From: Ectothiorhodospiraceae bacterium BW-2
GTDB taxonomy: Bacteria; Pseudomonadota; Gammaproteobacteria; Thiohalomonadales; Thiohalomonadaceae
Direction: 5' to 3'
Assembly: GCA_008375315.1 (NCBI GenBank)
Contig: CP032507.1
Span: forward strand, 992,001 to 1,056,000
Length of the DNA stretch: 64,000 bases
Every line of letters begins with the position of its first letter. Within the stretch, counting starts at the first letter, position 1. Below are positions 1-8,098 of this stretch, piece after piece. A program made the translations under genes and the position numbers. The notes under the pieces are model-generated. The model searched no databases. It was given only the letters and a program-made list of their open reading frames with translations, and was not told where the DNA came from.

Positions 1-1066
1 CGCTGGCGGTGAGTTGTTCAATCACTTCGCTGCCGTGCGGCAGGCTGGCGATGTAGGCGATGCGGTTTTTGTCCATCGCTAGGTTATCATCCAGCATCTG
101 TTTGGGGTATTCGCAGCTGTGTTGCCACTGTTTCCAGAAGTAGAGGCAGAGGGTCGGGTTGTAGAGTCGGGTGTCACTCGCTTCGCTAAAGCAGTAGCCG
201 TTGTAGTAGTGGCGCATCACTTCCATCGCTTCCATCGCCGCTCCCGGCGGTAGCTGGCACAGCTGCGCAATCTGCCGGTTCATCGCCACCACTTCATCGC
301 GCTCAAAGCCGCACAGTCGATTAAATTCGGCAAAATGGCTGATGTTCTCCACCACATTGTAGCCGCTGGTGATGTCGCTCATCACTAAGGGGGAGACGCC
401 GGTGAGAAAGACCCGTTCTAGTCCGCGACCGCCCGCCAGCGATTTCACCATCTTAAAGACGGTTTTGATAATGCCTTCACCCGTGGTGAGTGCATCGTAG
501 CGTGCTTTGCCTTGGGCGCGGCTGGTGAGCACTTCGTTGGCGAAGTTGTCGTACTCATCAACCAATAGGTAGAGCGGGTGGCCGAGCGTTTTCACAGCGG
601 CCAGCAGATTTTCGAGACTCCCTAGCGCATCGTCAAGGTTAAGCACCACCTCTTGGTTCAGGTATTCGGCGTAGCGACTATTAAAGAAGTTAATCGAGCT
701 ATTGATATGACGATGCACACTGCGTGCTATCGTCATCACATCACCACTAGCATCAATGGCGGAGAAGTCCCAGTTAAGAATCAGGTAACGGTTGCGGTTC
801 GGGGTTGGATTCTGGCCGATAGTCAAAGCGCCGAATAGGGTCTCAAACTGCTCTGTCCGGCCGAGGTCGTAGTAGTTCTCCAGCATCGATAGCAGGCAGC
901 TCTTACCAAAACGGCGCGGGCGCAGGAACAGTAGCTGTCGCCCTGCCTCTTCGATGGCTGGAATGAGGTCGGTGCGGTCGGCGTAGTAGTACCCTTCACT
1001 AATCAGGGCGTTAAAGTCGCTTAAGCCATAGGGGAGTTTAATCGGTATAGGTTGCTGCTGTTTCAT
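1..1066 (-). CDS. AAA-ATPase-like / PD-(D/E)XK protein (DUF1703 type), partial at window edge
   Basis: About 355 N-terminal codons are visible; the gene runs off the left edge. The protein starts MKQQQPIPIKLPYGLSDF and has the AAA-ATPase_like (PF09820) P-loop-type motif RPRRFGKS near residue 48 and the LYLLVDEYDNFANE strand expected for Walker B. It is nearly identical to the full copy at 2250-4058 except for a block around residues 100-230, where the two have diverged. The C-terminal PDDEXK_9 (DUF1703) domain should lie outside the window. This family is often multicopy and its cellular role is not established. The start codon lies about 65 bp from the end of a truncated reverse-transcriptase fragment, so this copy caps a degraded DGR unit. 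Confidence 0.85.
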   Translation of the reverse strand, partial: MKQQQPIPIKLPYGLSDFNALISEGYYYADRTDLIPAIEEAGRQLLFLRPRRFGKSCLLSMLENYYDLGRTEQFETLFGALTIGQNPTPNRNRYLILNWDFSAIDASGDVMTIARSVHRHINSSINFFNSRYAEYLNQEVVLNLDDALGSLENLLAAVKTLGHPLYLLVDEYDNFANEVLTSRAQGKARYDALTTGEGIIKTVFKMVKSLAGGRGLERVFLTGVSPLVMSDITSGYNVVENISHFAEFNRLCGFERDEVVAMNRQIAQLCQLPPGAAMEAMEVMRHYYNGYCFSEASDTRLYNPTLCLYFWKQWQHSCEYPKQMLDDNLAMDKNRIAYIASLPHGSEVIEQLTAS

Positions 1067-1086
1067 TGGTTGTTATCCGGGTTTTA

Positions 1087-1130
1087 GCTGGAAGAGAAAA
1101 AGGGGACGCAGGGCGTTCGCCGAAGCTACC
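1087..1130 (-). repeat. Breakpoint repeat R1, copy 1
   Basis: A 44-bp sequence containing GTAGCTTCGGCGAACGCC (minus strand), with the short palindrome TTCGGCGAA at its centre. It lies between the cut-off reverse transcriptase fragment and the start of the nuclease-type gene. Near-identical copies occur at 4079-4122 and 9562-9605, each time exactly where a DGR gene or its flank stops matching the intact version. Confidence 0.7.
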
Positions 1131-1424
1131 AATCGCCGGCTCTATCAGGCTCATCACTGCATGGTGTACCACCCGGTCTCTGAACGGCGCGGCGGCGATT
1201 TGACGCGGCTTGCGCTCATAGAGGGTAAAGAGGCGGTAGCGATCTGGGCGGTAGGTGTGGTGCTGTAGTTCTTGTTGCAGTTTAACTAGCTCCTGCTCCA
1301 AATTAAGACTAAACCACAGCATCGCCCTTTTATGGCGCTTGCCCCGCCGAGCCAGACGATAGGCGTGATAGAGGTGTTCCAAAGTCATGAGTTGTGGCCA
1401 GAGTTGGCTAAGGCGTTTACGCAC
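1131..1424 (-). pseudogene. DGR reverse transcriptase, N-terminal fragment
   Basis: About 98 codons from a GTG start (MRKRLSQLWP) are homologous to the N-terminus of the intact DGR reverse transcriptase at 4406-5425: both contain YRLARRGK and YRLFTLYERKPRQIAAAPF. Homology stops after LIEPAI, where the R1 repeat begins, before all catalytic motifs (no GxxxSQ, no YVDD), so it cannot be an active polymerase. The frame runs on through R1 into the upstream region of the next gene but that tail is not RT. It is similar to, but clearly diverged from, the intact gene, so it came from a sister DGR rather than a very recent copy. Confidence 0.85.
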
Positions 1425-1512
1425 GGCTATGGCGCAGCCAGCCCCCTATCTGTTGCCCTAACTGCTCTGTGCCGTAACTGTAGCGTTTGATGCCAATGTA
1501 AAGACGCTGTGC
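1417..1512 (-). pseudogene. Avd C-terminal fragment fused out of frame to the metacaspase fragment
   Basis: Minus-strand codons reading YIGIKRYSYG...QQIGGWLRHSRA match the last 30 residues of the intact Avd (YIGIKRYEHG...RQIGGWLKQQQT). The stop at 1417 overlaps the GTG start of the RT fragment, as the intact avd and RT genes also overlap. The upstream side joins directly to the interior of the metacaspase gene fragment (shared TAC at the joint), so a deletion removed the end of the target gene including its variable repeat, and the start of avd. Confidence 0.8.
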
Positions 1513-2159
1513 GCCGGTACTTCCTCTCCCGCACTGCCGGCGGTGATAAAGCGTCTTACCGGTTCGGCCATCAGTTTGCTAATCAGTGGCGGTGGTTCAT
1601 CCGCCCCTTTGGTCGCTAAAATGGTGCCGGAAAAACAGCTATCAAACAGAAACAGTACATGGTTGGTGGTGATGTTGCGGTTCCACGCCAAGATGTCGTT
1701 AAAGTTAAGTGCTTTGCGCCGAAACCCTGCTTCATCACGGGAGGGGAGCGGTGCATCGGTCGGGACTAAAAAGCCTTGCCGCCCGTTATCAAGGCTGTAA
1801 CCGTGACCAGAGTAATAGACCAGCAGACGGTTATTACGGGCGTAGCCATACTGTTCCAGAAACTGTTTTATCTCCGCTTCTAGTTCGCGGCTGTCAGGGT
1901 TATCGAGACGGTGAATTTGGTAGCTCTGCTCTTCTAAAACCGCCACAACATCATCCAGCTCTGTGGGGATGCTGTCTAAATCGTCCCACCCCGCCGTGTA
2001 GTCACTGATACCAATAATGAGCGCGTGGCTCTGTTGGTATTGCAGCAGCGGTTTGCCATCGGGTAGGGCGATGTCCACCGGCAGGCTGCCCCGGTTCTGC
2101 GCTTGTAGCCACGGCGATAGTAGTAGAGATAGTAACAGGGGCAGTAGTCGATAGTTCAT
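1513..2159 (-). pseudogene. Metacaspase DGR target protein, N-terminal fragment
   Basis: About 215 codons nearly identical to the first part of the intact target at 5912-8011: signal peptide MNYRLLPLLLSLLLSPWLQA, caspase His in YYSGHGYS, caspase Cys in FDSCFSGT. Homology ends at AHSVFT, where the sequence switches to an avd 3' fragment; the open frame then runs 18 meaningless codons to a stop at 1458. The PEGA and FGE/C-lectin domains and the variable repeat are gone. If translated, it would give an exported caspase domain without its recognition domain, but there is no sign of selection for this. Confidence 0.85.
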
Positions 2160-2249
2160 GCTCGTAAGCCTATGGTGGTTAAAGGAGGGGGGTAAGGCAT
2201 CCTACCGAAACGGGTCGCTGGGCTCAAGTCAAATAGCTGGGCGATTCGG

Positions 2250-4058
2250 TCAGCACTCACTCAACCACACCAGCCGACTAAAGCCGAGTAGCACCACTGC
2301 ATGGCGTTGTAGTTGCCACGCTTTTTGGGGTTGGTCGTGCTGGAGTTGTTGCCAGTAGGCTTCTCCCTGCTGCTTCGCGCCTTCGAGCGCGGCTTTGACC
2401 AGCGGTAACTCGGCTAACTCCTCCCGGCTCATCGTTTGCAGCTCGCGGTCGCTCAGTTTGAGCTGTTTGAGCGGGATGAATTTAAGCTCAAACAGGTGGT
2501 CGAGGAGCGGGCTCTGGCGGCGGTCGGGGCGGACTTCGAACAGAATGTCGATATATTGCTTGCCGGTTGCCGCTTCCGATTGGGTGTTGTAGAAGAAGGT
2601 GTTGTGTAGCAGGGTCATGAAAATTAGTTTCGGGCTTAACTCATTGGCCCAGCGCAGGTCGCGATTGGCGAGGCTTTGGAGCATATTCTGTTCGATAAAG
2701 GCTGCTAGCGGTGCCATTTCGCCACTTAGGTAGAACGCTTCCGCCACCGCTTCGCGGGTGTTGACTAACTCATAGCTGGGGAGTAGCTCCTGCTGCAGCC
2801 GCTCTAAGTAGAGCTGGCGTATCACTTGGTTGGGGATTTTTAGGTAGGTCTTACCCAAAGCGTCGTTTCCGTCAACGGTTAATACGCCAAACCAGTAGAG
2901 CAGCGACAGCAGGTAGCCCTCATCCGGTACTTCGCGCGCTAACAGCTTTTCGATGCCAAAGCCGGTCTGGAGCCACATTGTCACTGCGCGGTCGCTGGCG
3001 GTGAGTTGTTCAATCACTTCGCTGCCGTGCGGCAGGCTGGCGATGTAGGCGATGCGGTTTTTGTCCATCGCTAGGTTATCATCCAGCATCTGTTTGGGGT
3101 ATTCGCAGCTGTGTTGCCACTGTTTCCAGAAGTAGAGGCAGAGGGTCGGGTTGTAGAGTCGGGTGTCACTCGCTTCGCTAAAGCAGTAGCCGTTGTAGTA
3201 GTGGCGCATCACTTCCATCGCTTCCATCGCCGCCCCCGGCGGTAGCTGGCACAGCTGCGCAATCTGCCGGTTCATCGCCACCACTTCATCGCGCTCAAAG
3301 CCGCACAGTCGATTAAATTCGGCAAAATGGCTGATGTTCTCCACCACATTGTAGCCGCTGGTGATGTCGCTCATGACCAGTGGCGAGACGCCGGTGAGAA
3401 AGACCCGTTCTAGTCCACTCCCCTCTGCGGAGGCTTTGACCACCTTAAAGACGGTTTTAATAATCCCTTCACCCCGAGTCAGGGCATCGTAGCGTGCTTT
3501 ACCCTGGGCGCGGCTGGTTAAGACTTCGTTGGCAAAATTGTCGTACTCATCAACCAGCAGATAGAGTGGATGACCAGCTTCGGCGGCGACATTGAGCAGG
3601 TTTTTCAGCGATATCAGACTGTTTTTCGGATGTAGCTTTACCTTATGCGGCAGAAGCTGGCGGTAGCGGATGGAGAAGGTATCAATCTCACTGTTAATAT
3701 GGTCATGCAGCCGTTCGCTGATTTGTTCCACATCGCCACTGGCATCAACCATAGAGAAGTTCCACTTTAGAATCAGGTAGCGGTTGCGGTTCGGGGTGGG
3801 ATTCTGGCCGATAGTCAAAGCGCCGAACAGGGTCTCAAACTGCTCTGTCCGGCCGAGGTCGTAGTAGTTCTCCAACATCGATAGCAGGCAGCTCTTGCCA
3901 AAACGGCGCGGGCGCAGGAACAGTAGCTGTCGCCCTGCCTCTTCGATGGCTGGAATGAGGTCGGTGCGGTCGGCGTAGTAGTACCCTTCACTAATCAGGG
4001 CGTTAAAGTCGCTTAAGCCATAGGGGAGTTTAATCGGTATAGGTTGCATCTGTTTCAT
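2250..4058 (-). CDS. AAA-ATPase-like / PD-(D/E)XK nuclease-family protein (DUF1703 type)
   Basis: Complete 602-residue protein. N-terminal AAA-ATPase_like domain (PF09820): LPYGLSDFNALISEGYYYADRT leads into RPRRFGKS (~residue 50), with LYLLVDEYDNFANEVL as the Walker B-like strand. C-terminal PDDEXK_9 domain (PF08011, formerly DUF1703): the D-x(n)-ELK-type core is visible as ILFEVRPDRR followed by HLFELKFIP (~residues 515-545). Such proteins are predicted ATPase-nucleases of unknown role, common as paralogous families. It sits between DGR units: the template repeat ends ~215 bp upstream of its start and the broken metacaspase gene starts 91 bp downstream of its stop, the same spacing as the truncated copy at 8099. 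It therefore seems to be part of the duplicated unit. Confidence 0.88.
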   Translation of the reverse strand: MKQMQPIPIKLPYGLSDFNALISEGYYYADRTDLIPAIEEAGRQLLFLRPRRFGKSCLLSMLENYYDLGRTEQFETLFGALTIGQNPTPNRNRYLILKWNFSMVDASGDVEQISERLHDHINSEIDTFSIRYRQLLPHKVKLHPKNSLISLKNLLNVAAEAGHPLYLLVDEYDNFANEVLTSRAQGKARYDALTRGEGIIKTVFKVVKASAEGSGLERVFLTGVSPLVMSDITSGYNVVENISHFAEFNRLCGFERDEVVAMNRQIAQLCQLPPGAAMEAMEVMRHYYNGYCFSEASDTRLYNPTLCLYFWKQWQHSCEYPKQMLDDNLAMDKNRIAYIASLPHGSEVIEQLTASDRAVTMWLQTGFGIEKLLAREVPDEGYLLSLLYWFGVLTVDGNDALGKTYLKIPNQVIRQLYLERLQQELLPSYELVNTREAVAEAFYLSGEMAPLAAFIEQNMLQSLANRDLRWANELSPKLIFMTLLHNTFFYNTQSEAATGKQYIDILFEVRPDRRQSPLLDHLFELKFIPLKQLKLSDRELQTMSREELAELPLVKAALEGAKQQGEAYWQQLQHDQPQKAWQLQRHAVVLLGFSRLVWLSEC

Positions 4059-4078
4059 TGGTTGTTATCCGGGTTTTA

Positions 4079-4122
4079 GCTGGAAGAGAAAAAGGGGACG
4101 CAGGGCGTTCGCCGAAGCTACC
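4079..4122 (-). repeat. Breakpoint repeat R1, copy 2
   Basis: Same 44-bp sequence as at 1087-1130, lying ~150 bp beyond the template repeat and ~20 bp before the nuclease-type gene start. The sequence between the template repeat and R1 (4123-4272) has no recognisable gene. Confidence 0.7.
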
Positions 4123-4272
4123 GACCCTGCGACCTGTCATCCTGACGCTGCTATTGGCTGTCCCTTCCTTGCAACAGGCAGGAAGTTGATTCATGGACAC
4201 CTTGATACCACGCTGACTGAAGCCGTAACCGCAGCCACTCTGGGTAAGCAGGTAATATTCCCACGAGGCGGA

Positions 4273-4396
4273 CTGGAGAATCAGACGGAAGCCGTTGTTG
4301 TTCCTGCGGTTGCCGGTGTTGTTCCTGTTGCGGTTGGCCGAACGGAGGTTGTTCGGTTTGTTGTTCCAGGAACCACCGCGCAGAACGCGCTGGCCA
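4273..4396 (-). other. DGR template repeat (TR)
   Basis: This 124-bp segment aligns without gaps to the variable repeat at 5918-6041. Of 17 mismatches, 16 are at adenines of the TR (minus-strand sense) and one is a G-to-C. The TR is rich in AAC codons; read in frame it would encode SWNNKPNNLRSANRN, the classic asparagine-rich DGR template whose adenines mutate to any base. It begins 10 bp after the reverse transcriptase stop codon, so it lies distal to the RT gene, rather than between avd and RT as in the Bordetella phage element. It can be transcribed with avd-RT. Confidence 0.95.
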
Positions 4397-4405
4397 TCTG
4401 TTCGA

Positions 4406-5425
4406 TCAACTCCCTCGGCTAAAGACAATACCCCCTAATAGTTTGCGGCGCAACCCCTCAGTGTCGCCGTGGCGGGCATGACCAATCCAACTTTGCACCG
4501 CCGGACGCATTTGCGTCAGCTCAAGCTGTCCGGCTGCAAATGCGCGAGCGCGTTGACGGTGCTGGCGGGCAAAACGGTGGCCGTTGTCGTTGCGCAGTTG
4601 TCGTTTTGTGGGCCAGATACGGTAACCAAACAGGTCGATGCCGTCGGTGACTTTGGAGAGTGTGGGTTGGGAGTGGAGTTGTAGTCGCTCCTGTTGCAGG
4701 GTGTCGCTGATTACTTGATACCAGTGCCAGAGCTGGTGTTTGCTATCAGCGAGCAAAACCAGATCATCCACATACCTGAGATAGGCGCGACAGTGTAGCT
4801 GCTGTTTGATAAAGTGATCGAGTCTATTGAGATAGAGATTGGCAAAAAACTGGCTGGTCAGGTTGCCTATCGGGATACCGCAATCGGAATCTGAACGGGC
4901 ATCTTCAGGACTATGGTCGATGATGGTATCGAGCAGGTGCAGAGTGTGCGGCTCTTTTAGATAACGGCGCAGTCTCTGTTTGAGTGTGGGGCGATGAATT
5001 GAGGGGAAGTAGCGTTGAATATCGAGCTGTAGTACATAGGGGTAGCGTTGTGACCAGTGCTGATAGCGATCCACTGCTGCATGCACCCCTTTACCTTTGC
5101 GACAGGCGTAGCTATCGTGAATAAAGCGTCTGTCCAGTTCCGGCTCAATGATGCGCATCAGGGCGTGGTGAACCACCCGGTCTTTAAAGGGGGCGGCGGC
5201 TATTTGGCGTGGTTTGCGTTCGTAGAGGGTAAACAGGCGGTAGTTACCCGGCTGGTAGTTAAAGCTCTGTAGCTCCCACTGCAAACGGTGTAGCTGCTGC
5301 TCTAGTTGCAGGGTAAAACGGGCTACCTCCTCCCGGTTGCTTTTACCCCTTCGTGCCAGTCGGTAAGCTGCATAGAGGTTACCAAAGTCGGTTATCGCCT
5401 CCCATGTCTGACCAAGGCGCTTCAT
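4406..5425 (-). CDS. DGR reverse transcriptase
   Basis: 339 residues, the normal size for a DGR reverse transcriptase. Motifs in order: the polymerase A motif YVLQLDIQRYFPSI (Asp135), IPIGNLTSQ at ~185-192 and the catalytic YVDD at 218-221. The SQ ending of the GxxxSQ motif replaces the QG of retroviral and group II intron enzymes and is diagnostic for DGR RTs. The enzyme makes mutagenised cDNA from TR RNA, which replaces the variable repeat of the target gene. Its ATG overlaps the avd stop by 4 bp (ATGA), indicating translational coupling. All catalytic residues are present, so the element may be active. Confidence 0.96.
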   Translation of the reverse strand: MKRLGQTWEAITDFGNLYAAYRLARRGKSNREEVARFTLQLEQQLHRLQWELQSFNYQPGNYRLFTLYERKPRQIAAAPFKDRVVHHALMRIIEPELDRRFIHDSYACRKGKGVHAAVDRYQHWSQRYPYVLQLDIQRYFPSIHRPTLKQRLRRYLKEPHTLHLLDTIIDHSPEDARSDSDCGIPIGNLTSQFFANLYLNRLDHFIKQQLHCRAYLRYVDDLVLLADSKHQLWHWYQVISDTLQQERLQLHSQPTLSKVTDGIDLFGYRIWPTKRQLRNDNGHRFARQHRQRARAFAAGQLELTQMRPAVQSWIGHARHGDTEGLRRKLLGGIVFSRGS

Positions 5426-5766
5426 GTTTGCTGCTGTTTAAGCCAGCCACCTATTTGGCGACCCGGTTCATTAATCAGCTTAATGCCGTGCTCGTAGCGC
5501 TTTATACCGATGTATTGTAGCCGGTAACTGAGCCGCCACAGATGGCGCAGCAGCTCCAGTTTGCGATTAGCACGGATTAACAGGTCGCGCTTTTGTGGGC
5601 TGTAGGCGGCTTCAATCAGTAGCTCAAGTACCTCCAGCAGCAGATTCTCAATGCGCTGTGCCAGTGTATGGCGACGGGTGCGGGGAAAGTTATCCAACAG
5701 CGGTATCATCCACTCCATCAGCTGATGCCACCCATCAACGGCTTTAGGGGTTGAGCTTTGGGCCAT
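5422..5766 (-). CDS. avd: Avd, DGR accessory variability determinant
   Basis: 114 residues, predicted all-helical and basic (RTRRHTLAQRIENLLLEVLELLIEA, ...RANRKLELLRHLWRLSYRLQ), in the four-helix-bundle family shared by Avd and the S23 rRNA intervening-sequence proteins. In known DGRs Avd binds the RT and the template RNA and is needed for mutagenic homing. The position between target gene and RT, with a 4-bp overlap with RT, fits. Fragments of two further avd genes are in the window, at 1417-1512 and 9608-9834; the latter is nearly identical over its length. Confidence 0.9.
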   Translation of the reverse strand: MAQSSTPKAVDGWHQLMEWMIPLLDNFPRTRRHTLAQRIENLLLEVLELLIEAAYSPQKRDLLIRANRKLELLRHLWRLSYRLQYIGIKRYEHGIKLINEPGRQIGGWLKQQQT

Positions 5767-5798
5767 GTAATCAACCTAAACCTGTGGATAACTCTGTC

Positions 5799-5829
5799 AA
5801 AAAAATCGCGCGAGCCCCGCACGCGGGGC
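5799..5829 (-). terminator. Hairpin with T-run between target gene and avd
   Basis: On the minus strand GCCCCGC-GT-GCGGGGC (5829-5814) is followed after eight bases by seven Ts (5805-5799). This resembles an intrinsic terminator about 85 bp after the target gene stop and would separate high target expression from low avd-RT expression. DGRs also often carry a DNA hairpin just past the variable repeat that stimulates homing; this one is ~90 bp beyond it, rather far for that role. Both readings remain open. Confidence 0.5.
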
Positions 5830-5911
5830 ACTCTGTAACGGCTCCATCGGCACTCATCACCTAATCCGTCCCACTGAGTTTAAAGGGTAAAAGGGTAAGG
5901 GGGACATAGGG

Positions 5912-8011
5912 TTAGTCCTGGAGAATCAGACGGAAGCCGAGGCTGGTCCCGGGGAGGCCGGTGAAGTTCCAGTTGCGGTCGGCCGAACGGAGGTTGATCG
6001 GTCCGCTGCTCCAGGAACCACCGCGCAGAACGCGCTGGCCACACTCACCGCTCTCCCAAGCACTGCCATCAGCCGGAGCGCCATGGTAGCTGTTGTTCCA
6101 ACAATCCTGCACCCACTCCCAGACATTGCCGCTCATGTCATATAACCCAAAGGCGTTGGGTTGAAACGAGCCAACAGGTAGTGTTATCTTGCGATAGGTG
6201 CCGGTCTTAGCGCCGCAATCTTTATAGTCATAATTACCATTATAGTTTGCTTGCTTTGTAGTGATACAATTTCCTGTCCAGAACGGAGTGGTGGTGCCGC
6301 CTCGAGCCGCATACTCCCACTCAGCCTCACTCGGTAAACGGTAACGCTTGCTCGTCTTTTGGTTCAGTTTTTTGATGTATTGCTGAATATCATCCCAACT
6401 GACCTGTTCTACCGGGCAGTTGCTGCCGCAGTTACTAAAACGGCTCGGATTGCCCCCCATCACTGCCTGCCATTGGCTTTGGGTGATTTCGTATTTGCCT
6501 ATCTTAAAACTATTAACACAGACGCGGTGTACCGGTTTTTCGTCACTATCACCACTGTTGCTGCCCATCTGATAGCAGCCACCGGGCACTGGTTCCATCT
6601 CCGGTTCGTAGCTGCGGCGCTGCTGGCTGCTGGTTGTCGTCGGGCGTGAGCTGCTTTGTGAGGGGGCGCTCGTTTGTTGTACCGACTGGGCTATCTCACT
6701 GAGCGTGACATGATGCGTCGTCGCTCTACCACCATGCTCGACCCACTCAAGATGCTTTTCATAGCCGTCCGCCGTGACTTCAATCCGGTAGCGGCCATCT
6801 TTTAGTTCTATGCCATCATAGTATTTCGGGACGATGTTAAGAATGCGAACACGGGCATCGACCGGGGTGGTGCTGACCGTGAACGGGTGATTCGCCGGCT
6901 CGCGGGTGAGTGAGTCCAAAATAAAGTTGACCACTCTCGGCTGATTGCTCGCGCTTAAAAATATCGTCTCGCTTTCGCTTTGATAACCCGCTTTTTCTGC
7001 ACTTAGCTCGTAGCTCTTATTAGCCGGCAAACCGGGAATCGTCTGTGGCGCTGCGCCGACTTTGGCACCATTAAGACGAATAATCGCACCACCGGGGGTG
7101 CTGTCTATCGCTAGTATCCCCGTTAGCGCTGTCGGTTGCGGGGCGGGAATAATTTGGCTGCTGCCACCGGCGACTAAAATAATATCCCCGCGCGAAAGGT
7201 GGTAGTCTTTAATCGTCCCCGACTGCGGCGTCTGGTCGCTGTGGTTACCAACGGTCTGTTTCAGGTGTAGCCCCAGCTCTTCGCCAGTAATGTAACCATC
7301 GCGGTTTAAGTCCCCTTTGCGGTAGCGTATCGCATCGACAAACGCTGGCGTAAAGACGCTGTGCGCCGGTACTTCCTCTCCCGCACTGCCGGCGGTGATA
7401 AAGCGTCTTACCGGTTCGGCCATCAGTTTGCTAATCAGTGGCGGTGGCTCATCCGCCCCTTTGGCCGCTAAAATGGTGCCGGAAAAACAGCTATCAAACA
7501 GAAACAGTACATGGTTGGTGGTGATGTTGCGGTTCCACGCCAAGATGTCGTTAAAGTTAAGTGCTTTGCGCCGAAACCCTGCTTCATCACGGGAGGGGAG
7601 CGGTGCATCGGTCGGGACTAAAAAGCCTTGCCGCCCGTTATCAAGGCTGTAACCGTGACCAGAGTAATAGACCAGCAGACGGTTATTACGGGCGTAGCCA
7701 TACTGTTCCAGAAACTGTTTTATCTCCGCTTCTAGTTCGCGGCTGTCAGGGTTATCGAGACGGTGAATTTGGTAGCTCTGCTCTTCTAAAACCGCCACAA
7801 CATCATCCAGCTCTGTGGGGATGCTGTCTAAATCGTCCCACCCCGCCGTGTAGTCACTGACACCAATAATGAGCGCGTGGCTCTGTTGGTATTGCAGCAG
7901 CGGTTTGCCATCGGGTAGGGCGATGTCCACCGGCAGGCTGCCCCGGTTCTGCGCTTGTAGCCACGGCGATAGTAGTAGAGATAGTAACAGGGGCAGTAGT
8001 CGATAGTTCAT
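5912..8011 (-). CDS. DGR target: exported metacaspase-PEGA-FGE/C-type-lectin protein
   Basis: 699 residues. Residues 1-20 are a Sec signal peptide (LLPLLLSLLLSPWLQA). Residues ~40-250 are a peptidase C14 (caspase/metacaspase) domain with catalytic His119 (YYSGHGYS) and Cys175 (LFDSCFSGT). Residues ~220-275 contain an EF-hand-like stretch (GDLNRDGYITGEEL). Two PEGA-type beta domains follow (~293-360, ~370-440), then a Ser/Thr/Gln-rich linker and a formylglycine-generating-enzyme/SUMF1-type domain (~470-699) with GGCYQMGS, YRLPSEAEWEYAARGG and FGLYDMSGNVWEW. This last domain has the C-type-lectin fold used by DGR targets, and its final ~41 residues are the variable repeat. It is predicted to be an exported protease whose ligand-binding face is diversified. 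What it binds and cleaves is unknown. Confidence 0.95.
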   Translation of the reverse strand: MNYRLLPLLLSLLLSPWLQAQNRGSLPVDIALPDGKPLLQYQQSHALIIGVSDYTAGWDDLDSIPTELDDVVAVLEEQSYQIHRLDNPDSRELEAEIKQFLEQYGYARNNRLLVYYSGHGYSLDNGRQGFLVPTDAPLPSRDEAGFRRKALNFNDILAWNRNITTNHVLFLFDSCFSGTILAAKGADEPPPLISKLMAEPVRRFITAGSAGEEVPAHSVFTPAFVDAIRYRKGDLNRDGYITGEELGLHLKQTVGNHSDQTPQSGTIKDYHLSRGDIILVAGGSSQIIPAPQPTALTGILAIDSTPGGAIIRLNGAKVGAAPQTIPGLPANKSYELSAEKAGYQSESETIFLSASNQPRVVNFILDSLTREPANHPFTVSTTPVDARVRILNIVPKYYDGIELKDGRYRIEVTADGYEKHLEWVEHGGRATTHHVTLSEIAQSVQQTSAPSQSSSRPTTTSSQQRRSYEPEMEPVPGGCYQMGSNSGDSDEKPVHRVCVNSFKIGKYEITQSQWQAVMGGNPSRFSNCGSNCPVEQVSWDDIQQYIKKLNQKTSKRYRLPSEAEWEYAARGGTTTPFWTGNCITTKQANYNGNYDYKDCGAKTGTYRKITLPVGSFQPNAFGLYDMSGNVWEWVQDCWNNSYHGAPADGSAWESGECGQRVLRGGSWSSGPINLRSADRNWNFTGLPGTSLGFRLILQD
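5918..6041 (-). other. DGR variable repeat (VR)
   Basis: The last ~41 codons of the metacaspase target, ending 3 bp before its stop. The 124 bp align gap-free to the TR at 4273-4396. Compared with the TR-encoded sequence, 13 residues differ; most are Asn codons that have become Ser, Ile, Asp, Phe, Leu or Thr. The invariant 3' part (GFRLILQ codons) is identical in both and is where an initiation-of-mutagenic-homing site would lie. Sixteen of about 33 template adenines are changed, so the repeat has been rewritten extensively. Confidence 0.95.
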
Positions 8012-8098
8012 GCTCGTAAGCCTATGGTGGTTAAAGGGGGGTAAGGCATACTACCGAAACGGGTCGCTGGGCTCAAGTCAAATAGTAGGGCGATTCGG

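Noticed and set aside
4030-4428. Open frame across the template repeat and R1 (minus strand)
   Set aside because: It is the AAC-rich template read through by chance; it has no family match beyond the repeat itself.
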